The position numbers and the translations under genes are program-made. DNA of 39,140 bases from Vulcanimicrobiota bacterium (lineage in GTDB: Bacteria > Vulcanimicrobiota > Vulcanimicrobiia > Vulcanimicrobiales > Vulcanimicrobiaceae): NCBI GenBank assembly GCA_013036315.1, contig JAAXMC010000080.1, forward strand, positions 1 to 39,140. Direction: 5' to 3'. How positions within the stretch are numbered: position 1 is the first letter of the stretch; each line of letters starts with the position of its first letter. Below, piece after piece: positions 18,520-26,285 of this stretch. The notes under the pieces are model-generated. The model was not told where the DNA came from and searched no databases. It saw only the letters and a list, made by a program, of their open reading frames with translations.

Positions 18520-19149
18520 TTAGCGGCGAACGGCGTCGACGATCACGATTCCGCGCGAATTTCGCTGTTCGAAATCGCTTAACGCGGCGAGCGTCGCGCC
18601 GATCGGGCTGGCTGGATCCATGGCGTCGGAGAGGGTAACGCCTACCCGCGCCTTCACCTGTTGGTCGATTGGGCCGCGCATAAACGCGGGCAGCGATCGG
18701 TAGTTGCCGATCATTCCCAGCACCGAGCCGAGTTGGCGATCGACCATCTTCGGATCCATCACGATAACGAGTATGCCGTGCGTGGCTTTGCCGCTGCCGC
18801 GCTCAAAAACGGCATAGTCAAAACCATATTCTTGCACCGTGCCGGCCGAATGCGTTCCGAAATGATGCACCCACGACGAGAGCTTACTAAACGATGCATC
18901 GCTTGCTGCGACGACTTCCGTTCCGTCGTACGTGCCCGCGCCGTCCGCGAAGACGGTGCCGGTGGTTTGCTGGGCCGTGACAGTTTGTTTGAACGAATGA
19001 ACGCCGATAACGGTCGCGCGGGGGTACAGCGCAACGTTCAAGGGATTTCGAACCGGACTCGGCGTCGGACTTGGGGCGGCGGCCTGTTGGCCGGAACACG
19101 CCGCCAGCAGCAGCGCGCCGAATAAGGCGCAGCGCGAAACGAGACGCAC
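18520..19149 (-). CDS. Lipoprotein of unknown function
   Basis: From GTG 19149: MRLVSRCALFGALLLAACSG is a short lipoprotein signal with lipobox LAAC. A Thr/Pro linker follows, then a mixed alpha/beta domain of about 170 residues with no cysteine ligands or motif I recognise (LYPRATVIGVHSFKQTVTA, DYAVFERGSGKATHGILVIV). An upstream TTG at 19200 would bury the signal behind 17 charged residues. About 210 residues. It is divergent from kynA with 62 bases between starts. Confidence 0.65.
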   Translation of the reverse strand: MRLVSRCALFGALLLAACSGQQAAAPSPTPSPVRNPLNVALYPRATVIGVHSFKQTVTAQQTTGTVFADGAGTYDGTEVVAASDASFSKLSSWVHHFGTHSAGTVQEYGFDYAVFERGSGKATHGILVIVMDPKMVDRQLGSVLGMIGNYRSLPAFMRGPIDQQVKARVGVTLSDAMDPASPIGATLAALSDFEQRNSRGIVIVDAVRR

Positions 19150-19211
19150 GCGGCGGTTTTCGCGCAGGCGCGCGGCGGGCCCCGCGGACTCGCCCGGCAA
19201 AGCGTCCGTAG

Positions 19212-19994
<783 letters not shown>

Positions 19995-19997
19995 GAA

Positions 19998-21137
19998 ATG
20001 TTAGCGACAGTTCCGGTGCTGCGCGATCGGTTTCCGATTCTGGCCAACTCCACGTACCTGGTCAGCCATTCGATGGGCGCAGCGCCGCACGGCGCAAAAG
20101 CCGCGCTCGATCGCTACTTCGACGAATGGGCGGCCGATGGCCCGGAGGCCTGGGAACAGTGGTTGCCGCGCATTGCCGAAATCGCGGACGGCATCGGCGC
20201 GATCATCGGCGCTCCGCCCGGCAGCGTTTTTCTAGGACCGAATGTTTCGGTGCTGCAGGCCGCACTCGCTACGTCGCTGCGATTCGAGGCGCCGCGCAAC
20301 GAAGTCGTCTACGAAGCGCTGCAGTTTCCGTCGCTGACCTACGTCTGGACCGAATGGCAACGCTTCGGTGCGCAGCCGCGCATCGTTCCGTCCGAGGACG
20401 GGCGCACGGTTCCAACCGAACGCATTATCGCAGCTATTACCGAACGCACCGCGATCGCCGTGCTGTCGCACGCATACTATATTTCAGGCGCGCTGTGCGA
20501 CGTGCGCGCGGTCCAAGCGCATTGCCGCAAGACGGGAACGCTGCTGTGCGTCGACGCCTATCAAACGACCGGCGTCTATCCCTACGACGTGACGGAGTGG
20601 GACCTCGACATCGTCACCGGGGGAAGCCACAAGTGGCTGTGCGGCTCGGCAGGCTGCGGGTGGATCTACGTGAAGCCGGAGCTGCGCGAACGCTTAGAGC
20701 CGGCGGTCACGGGCTGGATGGCGCACGCACGGCCCTTTGCATTCGAACCGGCGCCGATGGTTTGGGCGCCCTCGATGTACCGCTGGGGAACGGGCACGCC
20801 GACAATTCCCGGATACATGGCGGCCAAGCCGGGCCACGATGTGATTCGCGAAGCCGGCGTTCCAAAAATTCGCGAACACAACGTTCGGCTGACCAGTTCG
20901 ATTGCGGAGCTCGCGCTCGAGCGAGGCTTGCGCGTCAATACGCCCTTAGAGCCCGCGAAACGCGCTGGCTGGATCGCGATCGATTTTCCCGAATCGCAGA
21001 AAGCGTATCGCGGCCTGATCGAGCGCCGCGTCTTCGTGGACTACCGTCCAGGTTGCGGCATCCGCGTAGGACCGCACTTTTACACGACCGACGATGAGAT
21101 CGGCGCGCTCTTCGAAGCGCTCGACGCCCTTCGTTGA
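19998..21137 (+). CDS. Kynureninase-like PLP enzyme (aminotransferase class V fold)
   Basis: 379 residues. The N-terminus YLVSHSMGAAPHGAKAALDRYFDEW (20-44) matches the kynureninase opening block. D186 (CVDAYQTTG) and the PLP lysine K212 (GGSHKWLCG) are in place. It starts three bases after kynA, which makes cleavage of kynurenine to anthranilate plus alanine the natural reading. It is shorter than typical KynU (about 410) and could be another class V lyase. Function is thus inferred from the neighbour. Confidence 0.75.
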   Translation: MLATVPVLRDRFPILANSTYLVSHSMGAAPHGAKAALDRYFDEWAADGPEAWEQWLPRIAEIADGIGAIIGAPPGSVFLGPNVSVLQAALATSLRFEAPRNEVVYEALQFPSLTYVWTEWQRFGAQPRIVPSEDGRTVPTERIIAAITERTAIAVLSHAYYISGALCDVRAVQAHCRKTGTLLCVDAYQTTGVYPYDVTEWDLDIVTGGSHKWLCGSAGCGWIYVKPELRERLEPAVTGWMAHARPFAFEPAPMVWAPSMYRWGTGTPTIPGYMAAKPGHDVIREAGVPKIREHNVRLTSSIAELALERGLRVNTPLEPAKRAGWIAIDFPESQKAYRGLIERRVFVDYRPGCGIRVGPHFYTTDDEIGALFEALDALR

Positions 21138-21142
21138 CCCAA

Positions 21143-22483
21143 ATGCTGGTCGACCACCGCAACATGGGCGCCGCGATTCGGCGCCTTTCGCTTCCCATTG
21201 CGTTTACGATGCTCGGCGATCAGTTGTTGGGCGTCGTCGATACGATCGCGATCGGCAGTCTCGGGGCCGTCGCACTAGCCGGCGTGACGGGTGCGGCCAC
21301 CGTCTTCACGGCGGTAGCTTTTGCGATCTTCGGATTCTTCAGCGGCATGTCGATCATCGCCGCGCAGCGCATCGGCGCGCGCGATTTGGAGAGCTTCGGG
21401 AAAACGGTGCGCGCCGGTTTCGTCGTGCCGTTCGTCAGCGCGATTGTGTGCGCGCTGCTAAGCCTGCCGCTTGCGTCGCTCGTCATCAGCGCCATGGTCG
21501 GACACCTTGCGAGCGCGCACCAAAGCTCGCTCTACCTGATTTTACGCTGCTTTTCGCTCTTACCGATCGCGATCTCCGGAACGCTAATCGTCGGCTTGGG
21601 AGCGGCCGGCAACCGCGTGCTGGGCGTGCTCGTGCTGGCAGTCGTCAACGTCGTACACATTCCGCTGTTATTGATTTTGGCTTTAGGCTGGGGAACCCAT
21701 CATCCGCTCGGCATCGTCGGCGCCGGCATTTCCTCATTGCTTTCCGAAACGATCGCCTGCGTCTGCGCCCTCGTCTACGCGTGGCGGCGGCCGATTTACC
21801 AAATATTCGCTTCGTTTGACGTGAATGTGCGGCTGGCGCTGGAATGTGCGCGCCTCGGACTGCCCGAGGTCGTGTTCCTGTTTGCGGTCATCGCGCCCGA
21901 TTCGTTCATCGTGGCAATGCTCGCCCCGCTCGGCCCGATCGCAATCTCGGCTTTTCGCGCGCTCAACGTCGTCTCCGATCTCACGTTCACGGTCCCAAGC
22001 CCGCTGCAATCTGCGGCGCAAACCGTTATCGGACAGCGGCTCGGCGCCCGCGATATCGAGGGCGCGCGATCGTTTTTCGCGCGCGCGCGTACCGTTTCTT
22101 TTTGGCTGACGACACTGACGGGCGCGGTCTGCGCGGCATTGGCGTGGCCTTTGGCATACATCTTTACGCTCAACACGGTTGTCGCATCCGCGGCTGCCTT
22201 GCCGCTCGCGCTCCACATGCTGACCCTTCCGCTCAAGGGTTACGCGATGGTCTCCATGTCGCCGATTCGCGCTTCCGGCGACACGCGCTTTTCACTGACC
22301 GTCGGAATCCTCACCGGTATCCTGGTGGTGCCCGTTTCGTATCTCTGCATTCGGGTGTTTCACATCGGATTGTACGGCGTACCGATCGCGTGGATCGTCG
22401 CATGGAGCGCGCGCACCATTGCGACCGCGATCAAATTGCGCGGCGAAGCCTGGACGCGTCGCGCCCTCATCGCGGCGGGTTAA
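21143..22483 (+). CDS. MATE family efflux transporter
   Basis: About 446 residues and 12 membrane helices in two homologous halves. The family segments LSLPIAFTMLGDQLLGVVDTIAIG and the repeat-half RLGLPEVVFLFAVIAPDSFIVAML are recognisable. These are Na+- or H+-coupled exporters of organic cations and aromatics. Starts at TTG 21134, ATG 21143 or ATG 21164 are possible; I use 21143. It overlaps or nearly abuts the kynureninase-like gene, so export of a tryptophan-breakdown product is an attractive but untested idea. Its 3' end overlaps the convergent phosphatase gene by four bases. Confidence 0.88.
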   Translation: MLVDHRNMGAAIRRLSLPIAFTMLGDQLLGVVDTIAIGSLGAVALAGVTGAATVFTAVAFAIFGFFSGMSIIAAQRIGARDLESFGKTVRAGFVVPFVSAIVCALLSLPLASLVISAMVGHLASAHQSSLYLILRCFSLLPIAISGTLIVGLGAAGNRVLGVLVLAVVNVVHIPLLLILALGWGTHHPLGIVGAGISSLLSETIACVCALVYAWRRPIYQIFASFDVNVRLALECARLGLPEVVFLFAVIAPDSFIVAMLAPLGPIAISAFRALNVVSDLTFTVPSPLQSAAQTVIGQRLGARDIEGARSFFARARTVSFWLTTLTGAVCAALAWPLAYIFTLNTVVASAAALPLALHMLTLPLKGYAMVSMSPIRASGDTRFSLTVGILTGILVVPVSYLCIRVFHIGLYGVPIAWIVAWSARTIATAIKLRGEAWTRRALIAAG

Positions 22484-23256
22484 CGCAGGCGCGTGAAAAG
22501 CTCGCTCGCCTCGATGTGAACGCGGCCGTTGCTCGCAAGCACCGACTCGCTGTCGAGCGTCCACGCATCGTTCTCAATAGTTGAAACCAGTCCGCCGGCT
22601 TCGCGCACCAACAGTGCTCCCGCCGCCGTATCCCATTGGTGCAGATCGAACTCCCAAAACAGATCGAATCTGCCGGAGGCGACATACGCAAGATTTAACG
22701 CGGCCGATCCGTCGCGGCGCACGCCCTGCGTCATCTGCGATGCTGCATCGAAATAGCGCATGTTTCGCTCATAGCGAGCCGGCTGAAAACCGGTGCAGAC
22801 GAGCGACGCCGACATGGTGTCGATCGCGGATACGTGAATCGAGCGTTCGTTCATTGTTGCGCCGCCGCCGCGCTGCGCGACGAAACACTCATTCATGGCC
22901 GGCGCGTAGATCACGGCCGCAATCACTTCGCCGTCGCGCTCGAACGCGATCGAGACGCAGAAAATGGGATAGCCGTGCGCAAAATTCGTCGTGCCGTCGA
23001 GCGGATCGATGATCCAGCGTTCGCGCGACGTACCGGTTTGCAGGCCGCTCTCTTCTCCCAAGAACGTCGCGTTTGGAAAATCCGCGCGCAAGCGCTCGAC
23101 CACCGCGCGTTCGCTGGCTCCGTCGGCCAACGTTACCAGGTCGGCGCGGCGGCCCTTTTCCCGGATCTCGAGCGGCGCATCGATATGCTTCATCAGAATA
23201 TCGCCGGCTATCCGCGCGGCTTCGAGCGCTGCCTTTAGAGGATCGGGAGACGGCAT
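22480..23256 (-). CDS. Inositol monophosphatase family protein
   Basis: 258 residues. Metal and phosphate motifs GEESG (67-71), DPLDGTTNF (84-92) and C-terminal WDTAAGALLVREAGG are all present, defining the Mg2+-dependent FIG superfamily. Substrate may be inositol-1-phosphate, histidinol phosphate or PAP; HisN-type activity is possible because hisC is in this window, but there is no linkage. I start at ATG 23256 (MPSPDPLKAALEAAR); a longer frame to 23295 adds only basic residues. Confidence 0.9.
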   Translation of the reverse strand: MPSPDPLKAALEAARIAGDILMKHIDAPLEIREKGRRADLVTLADGASERAVVERLRADFPNATFLGEESGLQTGTSRERWIIDPLDGTTNFAHGYPIFCVSIAFERDGEVIAAVIYAPAMNECFVAQRGGGATMNERSIHVSAIDTMSASLVCTGFQPARYERNMRYFDAASQMTQGVRRDGSAALNLAYVASGRFDLFWEFDLHQWDTAAGALLVREAGGLVSTIENDAWTLDSESVLASNGRVHIEASELFTRLR

Positions 23257-23400
23257 GGGTCTTGGCTTCTGGCGCTTTCGTTCCAGGCCATGCAAGAAGG
23301 TATTGATTCATACCGACCGCAATCGTACGGAACATTATCATCAAGCCCGCTCGTATCGGCACGAGCCATTTTTACTTTCACGACCGAAGGCGCACTTATA

Positions 23401-23727
23401 ATGACAATCAGCGTCGTAAAACTAGACGGCGATCTGGATTTCTCGCGAAAAGCGCAAATTGAAGCAACTCTGGCCGAGGCCGACCATGCTGATATTGCGG
23501 TCGTGGATCTCTCCGAAGTTTCCTACATCGATTCGAGCTGCCTGAGCTCTTTGGCTGTGTTAAAAAAGCGCATGCAAGAAAACGGCACCGCGGCGATTCT
23601 GCGCATTGCCGGCGCAAACGAATCGCTGAGCCGGATTTTTCAAATATGCGGCCTGGACAAAACATTTGAAATGTGCGCCTCTGTGGAGCAAGCACGGAGC
23701 GGCGCGATTTCTCTCTCCCAAGCGTAG
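23401..23727 (+). CDS. STAS-domain anti-sigma factor antagonist
   Basis: 108 residues, a single STAS domain of the SpoIIAA/RsbV type. VVDLSEVSYIDSSCLSSL (34-51) is the conserved strand-loop-helix with the phosphorylatable serine at S45. It would bind a partner switch kinase in its dephosphorylated form and free a sigma factor. The true start is ATG 23401 with GAAGG about ten bases upstream; upstream open sequence is not protein-like. No anti-sigma kinase is adjacent; the next gene is a Crp/Fnr regulator. Confidence 0.9.
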   Translation: MTISVVKLDGDLDFSRKAQIEATLAEADHADIAVVDLSEVSYIDSSCLSSLAVLKKRMQENGTAAILRIAGANESLSRIFQICGLDKTFEMCASVEQARSGAISLSQA

Positions 23728-23753
23728 AGCGCCCGTTGCCCTAAGTATCGTGT

Positions 23754-23759
23754 TATACT
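23754..23759 (+). promoter_or_regulatory. Possible -10 box TATACT upstream of the Crp/Fnr gene
   Basis: Near-consensus -10 hexamer 27 bases after the STAS stop. No good -35 hexamer sits 16-18 bases upstream (TTGCCC is only 12 bases away). It would place a transcription start near 23766, just before the hairpin at 23787. Confidence 0.35.
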
Positions 23760-23786
23760 AAGGCGTCAGGCAGGCCCGCGCACTAG

Positions 23787-23810
23787 CGAGCGTCCACTTG
23801 CTCGATTTTT
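23787..23810 (+). terminator. Hairpin with T5 tail in the Crp/Fnr leader
   Basis: CGAGCG (23787-23792), loop TCCACT, TGCTCG (23799-23804; last pair G-T), then ATTTTT. It can end STAS transcripts or act as an attenuator for the regulator, whose ribosome-binding site begins about seven bases later. Confidence 0.5.
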
Positions 23811-23827
23811 GAAAGAGCAGGTGTCCC

Positions 23828-24529
23828 CTGATTCCCATTTCTAACCCCACGGGGAATCGAATCCTCGACGATTTGCCGCAGCTCGAACTCGCGGCGCTGC
23901 AGCCGCATATGCGGGAGGTATCGCTCAAGTCGGGCGAAGTGCTATACAACCCGAGCGAGACTCTCTCGCACATTTATTTTCCCTTGTCGTGCGTTCTTTC
24001 CGTGATTGCGCTCATGCAAGATGGTTCCGGAGTCGAAATCGGTACGACCGGACGCGAAGGATTGTCGGGAAGCGTCGCGCTGATGCTCGGCACGTTAAAG
24101 GCGCCGAGCCAAACGATCTGCCAAGTTCCGGGCGAGGCAAAATGCGTTCCGCTCGAAGCTTTTCAAGCGGGCATACAAAACGGTTCGCAGCTGCATTCGT
24201 TGACGCAGAATTATGCGCGGAGTTCCGTTGCCTTGATGGGACAGTCGATCGCGTGCAACCGTTTGCACACGCTGACCGAACGTTGCGCTCGCTGGCTGCT
24301 CCTCACGCACGATCGCGTAGGCGCCGATCAGTTTTCGCTCACGCAGGAATTCCTGGCAATGATGCTCGGCGTGCACCGCCCCGCCGTCAGCATCGCCGCC
24401 GGGGCGTTGCAGCAAGCCGGATTCATCCGGTACCGCCGCGGGCATTTGAGCGTGGTCGATCGCGAAGGGCTCGAATCCGCTTCGTGCGAGTGCTACCGCG
24501 TCGCAATGGGTCAACTCAACGGTCGTTAA
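23828..24529 (+). CDS. Crp/Fnr family transcription regulator
   Basis: About 233 residues. The cyclic-nucleotide-type beta barrel spans roughly 15-125 (LKSGEVLYNPSETLSHIYFP, IGTTGREGLSGS). A helix follows, then a winged helix-turn-helix (LTQEFLAMMLGVHRPAVSIAAGALQQAGFI). The effector is unknown; no Fe-S cysteine cluster pattern is evident at the N-terminus. The first standard start, TTG 23873, would remove the family's usual N-terminus ISNPTGNRILDDLP. That segment is open upstream back to CTG 23828, which has GCAGG six bases before it, or ATT 23831. I therefore place the start at CTG, flagged as unusual. Confidence 0.8.
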   Translation: MIPISNPTGNRILDDLPQLELAALQPHMREVSLKSGEVLYNPSETLSHIYFPLSCVLSVIALMQDGSGVEIGTTGREGLSGSVALMLGTLKAPSQTICQVPGEAKCVPLEAFQAGIQNGSQLHSLTQNYARSSVALMGQSIACNRLHTLTERCARWLLLTHDRVGADQFSLTQEFLAMMLGVHRPAVSIAAGALQQAGFIRYRRGHLSVVDREGLESASCECYRVAMGQLNGR

Positions 24530-24626
24530 CCCCCGGGATTGACCGCAGGGCCTGATGTCGCCACCCTAATCTCAAGACATCTAGACTAACCTCAATTCGG
24601 CCCATTTTCATGGCCGTAACGAGTGT

Positions 24627-24640
24627 GCCATACATATGGC
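24627..24640 (+). repeat. Left-end hairpin of the TnpB element
   Basis: GCCATA-CA-TATGGC, a perfect 6-bp stem 29 bases before the tnpB ATG. A weaker 4-bp stem GGCC...GGCC spans 24599-24615. Subterminal hairpins like these are recognised by the HUH transposase TnpA in IS200/IS605 elements. The exact left boundary is not visible; TTGAC at 24538-24542 resembles the target motif seen for some members. Confidence 0.4.
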
Positions 24641-24668
24641 GCTCAGCGTTGGTAAGCTAGGGTTCGTT

Positions 24669-25933
24669 ATGAAGCGTGTTGAGCGCATTCGCCTCTATCC
24701 GACCACGAGACAGGCTACAAGGCTTCAGTTTGCTCTCGATATAACTCGGGAGCTTTTTAATGCGCTCCTGGAAGAACGACGTGACGCGTGGAGACGCCGG
24801 CGCATCAGCATCTCCGCGAAACAACAGTACGCCGAAATCACTGCTTTACGGTCGCATGGGCAACGCTTGGACGGTCGAATGAGTGCCGTGTACAGGGAGT
24901 GCGAAGATGCGGTACTACACAGACTGGACCTAGCGATGCGCGCTTCTTTTCGGCGCATCCGACTTGGAGAGAAACCGGGTTTTCCGCGGTTTAAGCCACG
25001 CTCACGTTGGCATCAACTCGAGTTTCCGCACGGTAGCCGCGCTTTGATCTTCGATTCGATGCAGAAGCGTGTCAAAATTCCCAAGATTGGCCTAGTTCGT
25101 CTTCGCAAAGGACGACGAATCCCGGAATGCTTTGGGAGAGCCTGGGTTGTCGAGCGCAATGATCGTTGGTATCTCTGCGTCGAGCACGAAATACGCGTCA
25201 AACCCAAGCGCGCAACCACCCATATCGTCGGTATAGATCGAGGTGTTCATGTGCTTGCGGCGACAAGCAACGGAGATCTGATCAAGAATCTGGCGGTAGG
25301 CGAGAAGCGGAAGGTGGCTGTAGGCCGTCTACAACGCGAAGTAGATCACGCACAAAGAAAGACGCTGCCGGGCGGTGTATCAATCGCAAAGATCCATCGC
25401 GAATTGCGTCAGTTAAGCGATTCGCCCGAGCGAAGGAACACGAAGCCAATGCAAGACGTGACTATGCGCACAAGAAATCTCGGCACATCGTGGATAACTT
25501 TGATTGCATTGGCTTGGAATCGCTTAATCTCAGGCGGATGACACGCAGTGCACGAGGAACAGCTGCACGCCCGGGAAGGTCTATACGGGCAAAGTCAAGT
25601 CTTAATCGCGTCCTATTGGACGCAGGTTTTGGTCTGCTGCGACAGATGATCGAAAGCAAAGCGGAAGAGGCTGGCGTTACGATCGTCACGGTAGACGCAC
25701 GATTCTCCTCACAAACCTGCAGTCGATGCGGGAACTGTGAAAGGGGAAACCGGCGAAGAAGGCGCTTCCGATGTCTCCGTTGTGGTTTCGCAACGCATGC
25801 GGACATCAACGCGGCGCTGGAGATTCGCAGGCGAGCAGAGTTGAAACTGCTCTCGAGTGAGCCACATCCGGCCGAGGAGGCCGGTCGCAGCGCCTTCGCG
25901 CGCGGCGTAGGCTCACACAACGAGGCTAGGTGA
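24669..25933 (+). pseudogene. tnpB: TnpB (IS200/IS605-type RNA-guided nuclease), frameshifted
   Basis: ATG 24669 has AGGG six bases upstream. The N-terminal part KRVERIRLYPTTRQATRLQFALDI-type sequence is the TnpB helix-turn-helix region, followed by the OB/REC-like part. RuvC residues are all present: D in VGIDRGVHVLA, E in CIGLESLNL, D in THADINAALEI. The zinc finger is CSRCGN...CLRCGF. The frame changes at AGA-AAG (25356-25361): the first frame goes on to a meaningless tail ending at 25541. The second carries all remaining TnpB sequence to TGA 25933. One missing A, or a -1 slip at A_AAG, joins them. No tnpA is adjacent. Base composition is lower in GC than the neighbours, consistent with acquisition. 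Confidence 0.88.
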
Positions 25934-25970
25934 GGCGTCCTTTTTTCCGATGGAGGGGAAAGCGACTGCC
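25927..25970 (+). other. Possible partial M-box copy overlapping the tnpB stop
   Basis: AGGTGAGGCGTCC (25928-25940) then GATGGAG and GACTGCCC follow the order of the M-box 5' domain. The 11 bases GTGAGGCGTCC recur at 26053-26063 in the real riboswitch. The conserved GAAA...GAGAGACGCCAA core is missing here. It could be a decayed tandem riboswitch or part of the TnpB guide-RNA scaffold. Confidence 0.35.
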
Positions 25971-25984
25971 CGTAGGCGGCCCGT

Positions 25985-26001
25985 CTCTTGGTGGCCGAGA
26001 G
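25985..26001 (+). repeat. Hairpin downstream of tnpB
   Basis: CTCTTGG-tgg-CCGAGAG, seven pairs with one G-T. Lies between tnpB and the riboswitch promoter. Candidate for the 3' end of the omega-RNA or right-end palindrome of the element. Confidence 0.35.
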
Positions 26002-26023
26002 TGTTACGCTTGACGATAGAGTC

Positions 26024-26029
26024 TATACT
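26024..26029 (+). promoter_or_regulatory. Putative -10 box TATACT for the M-box transcript
   Basis: Near-consensus hexamer placed so that transcription would begin at about 26036, four bases before the P1 helix of the riboswitch. The -35 position (26001-26006, GTGTTA) is poor; TTGACG at 26010 is too close. Confidence 0.5.
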
Positions 26030-26039
26030 TAGAAGAAGG

Positions 26040-26206
26040 ATACCTCGCTGTAGTGAGGCGTCCACGCGATACACAGGCCGCTGCCCGGAAACGTCGAGAG
26101 ACGCCAAGCGGGTAGACCAGACTTCGCCGAGTTAAGGCGTCGTTTAAGGCGGCTAAGCCTCCGGGCTTTACGGCGCGTGGTGCCAAAGCAGTCGCGACTG
26201 GGGTAT
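26040..26206 (+). promoter_or_regulatory. M-box (ykoK) magnesium riboswitch
   Basis: P1 forms from ATACC (26040-26044) and GGTAT (26202-26206). In order the sequence shows GTGAGGCGTCC (26053-26063), CTGCCCGGAAACGTCGAGAG then ACGCCAA (26081-26107), a GGGT partner, TTAAGGCGTCGTTTAAGGC-like (26132-26150), CTAAGCCT and GTGCCAAAGCAGTC (near 26179-26192). These are the conserved blocks of the M-box class in the right order and spacing. With bound Mg2+ it should favour the downstream terminator and switch off 26286-28865. This is RNA homology by eye; a covariance search would settle it. Confidence 0.88.
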
Positions 26207-26231
26207 AGAACGCGTTAGCCGTTCCACGCCA

Positions 26232-26266
26232 CGACCGGTCGCTCAGCGAGCCGGTCGTTTTATTTT
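26232..26266 (+). terminator. Intrinsic terminator of the M-box expression platform
   Basis: CGACCGG + TCGC, loop TCA, GCGA + one bulged G + CCGGTCG, then TTTTATTTT (26258-26266). A strong 11-bp stem with a T-rich tail, located between the aptamer and the ribosome-binding site at 26274. Confidence 0.88.
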
Positions 26267-26285
26267 GCGCGAAAGGGGGTGCAAG

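Noticed and set aside
19998-21137. Cysteine desulfurase or isopenicillin epimerase instead of kynureninase-like
   Set aside because: The N-terminal block and the direct link to tryptophan dioxygenase fit kynureninase better, though not decisively.
26040-26206. yybP-ykoY manganese riboswitch
   Set aside because: The conserved GGGGAGUAG-type loops are missing, while the M-box core blocks are all present in order.
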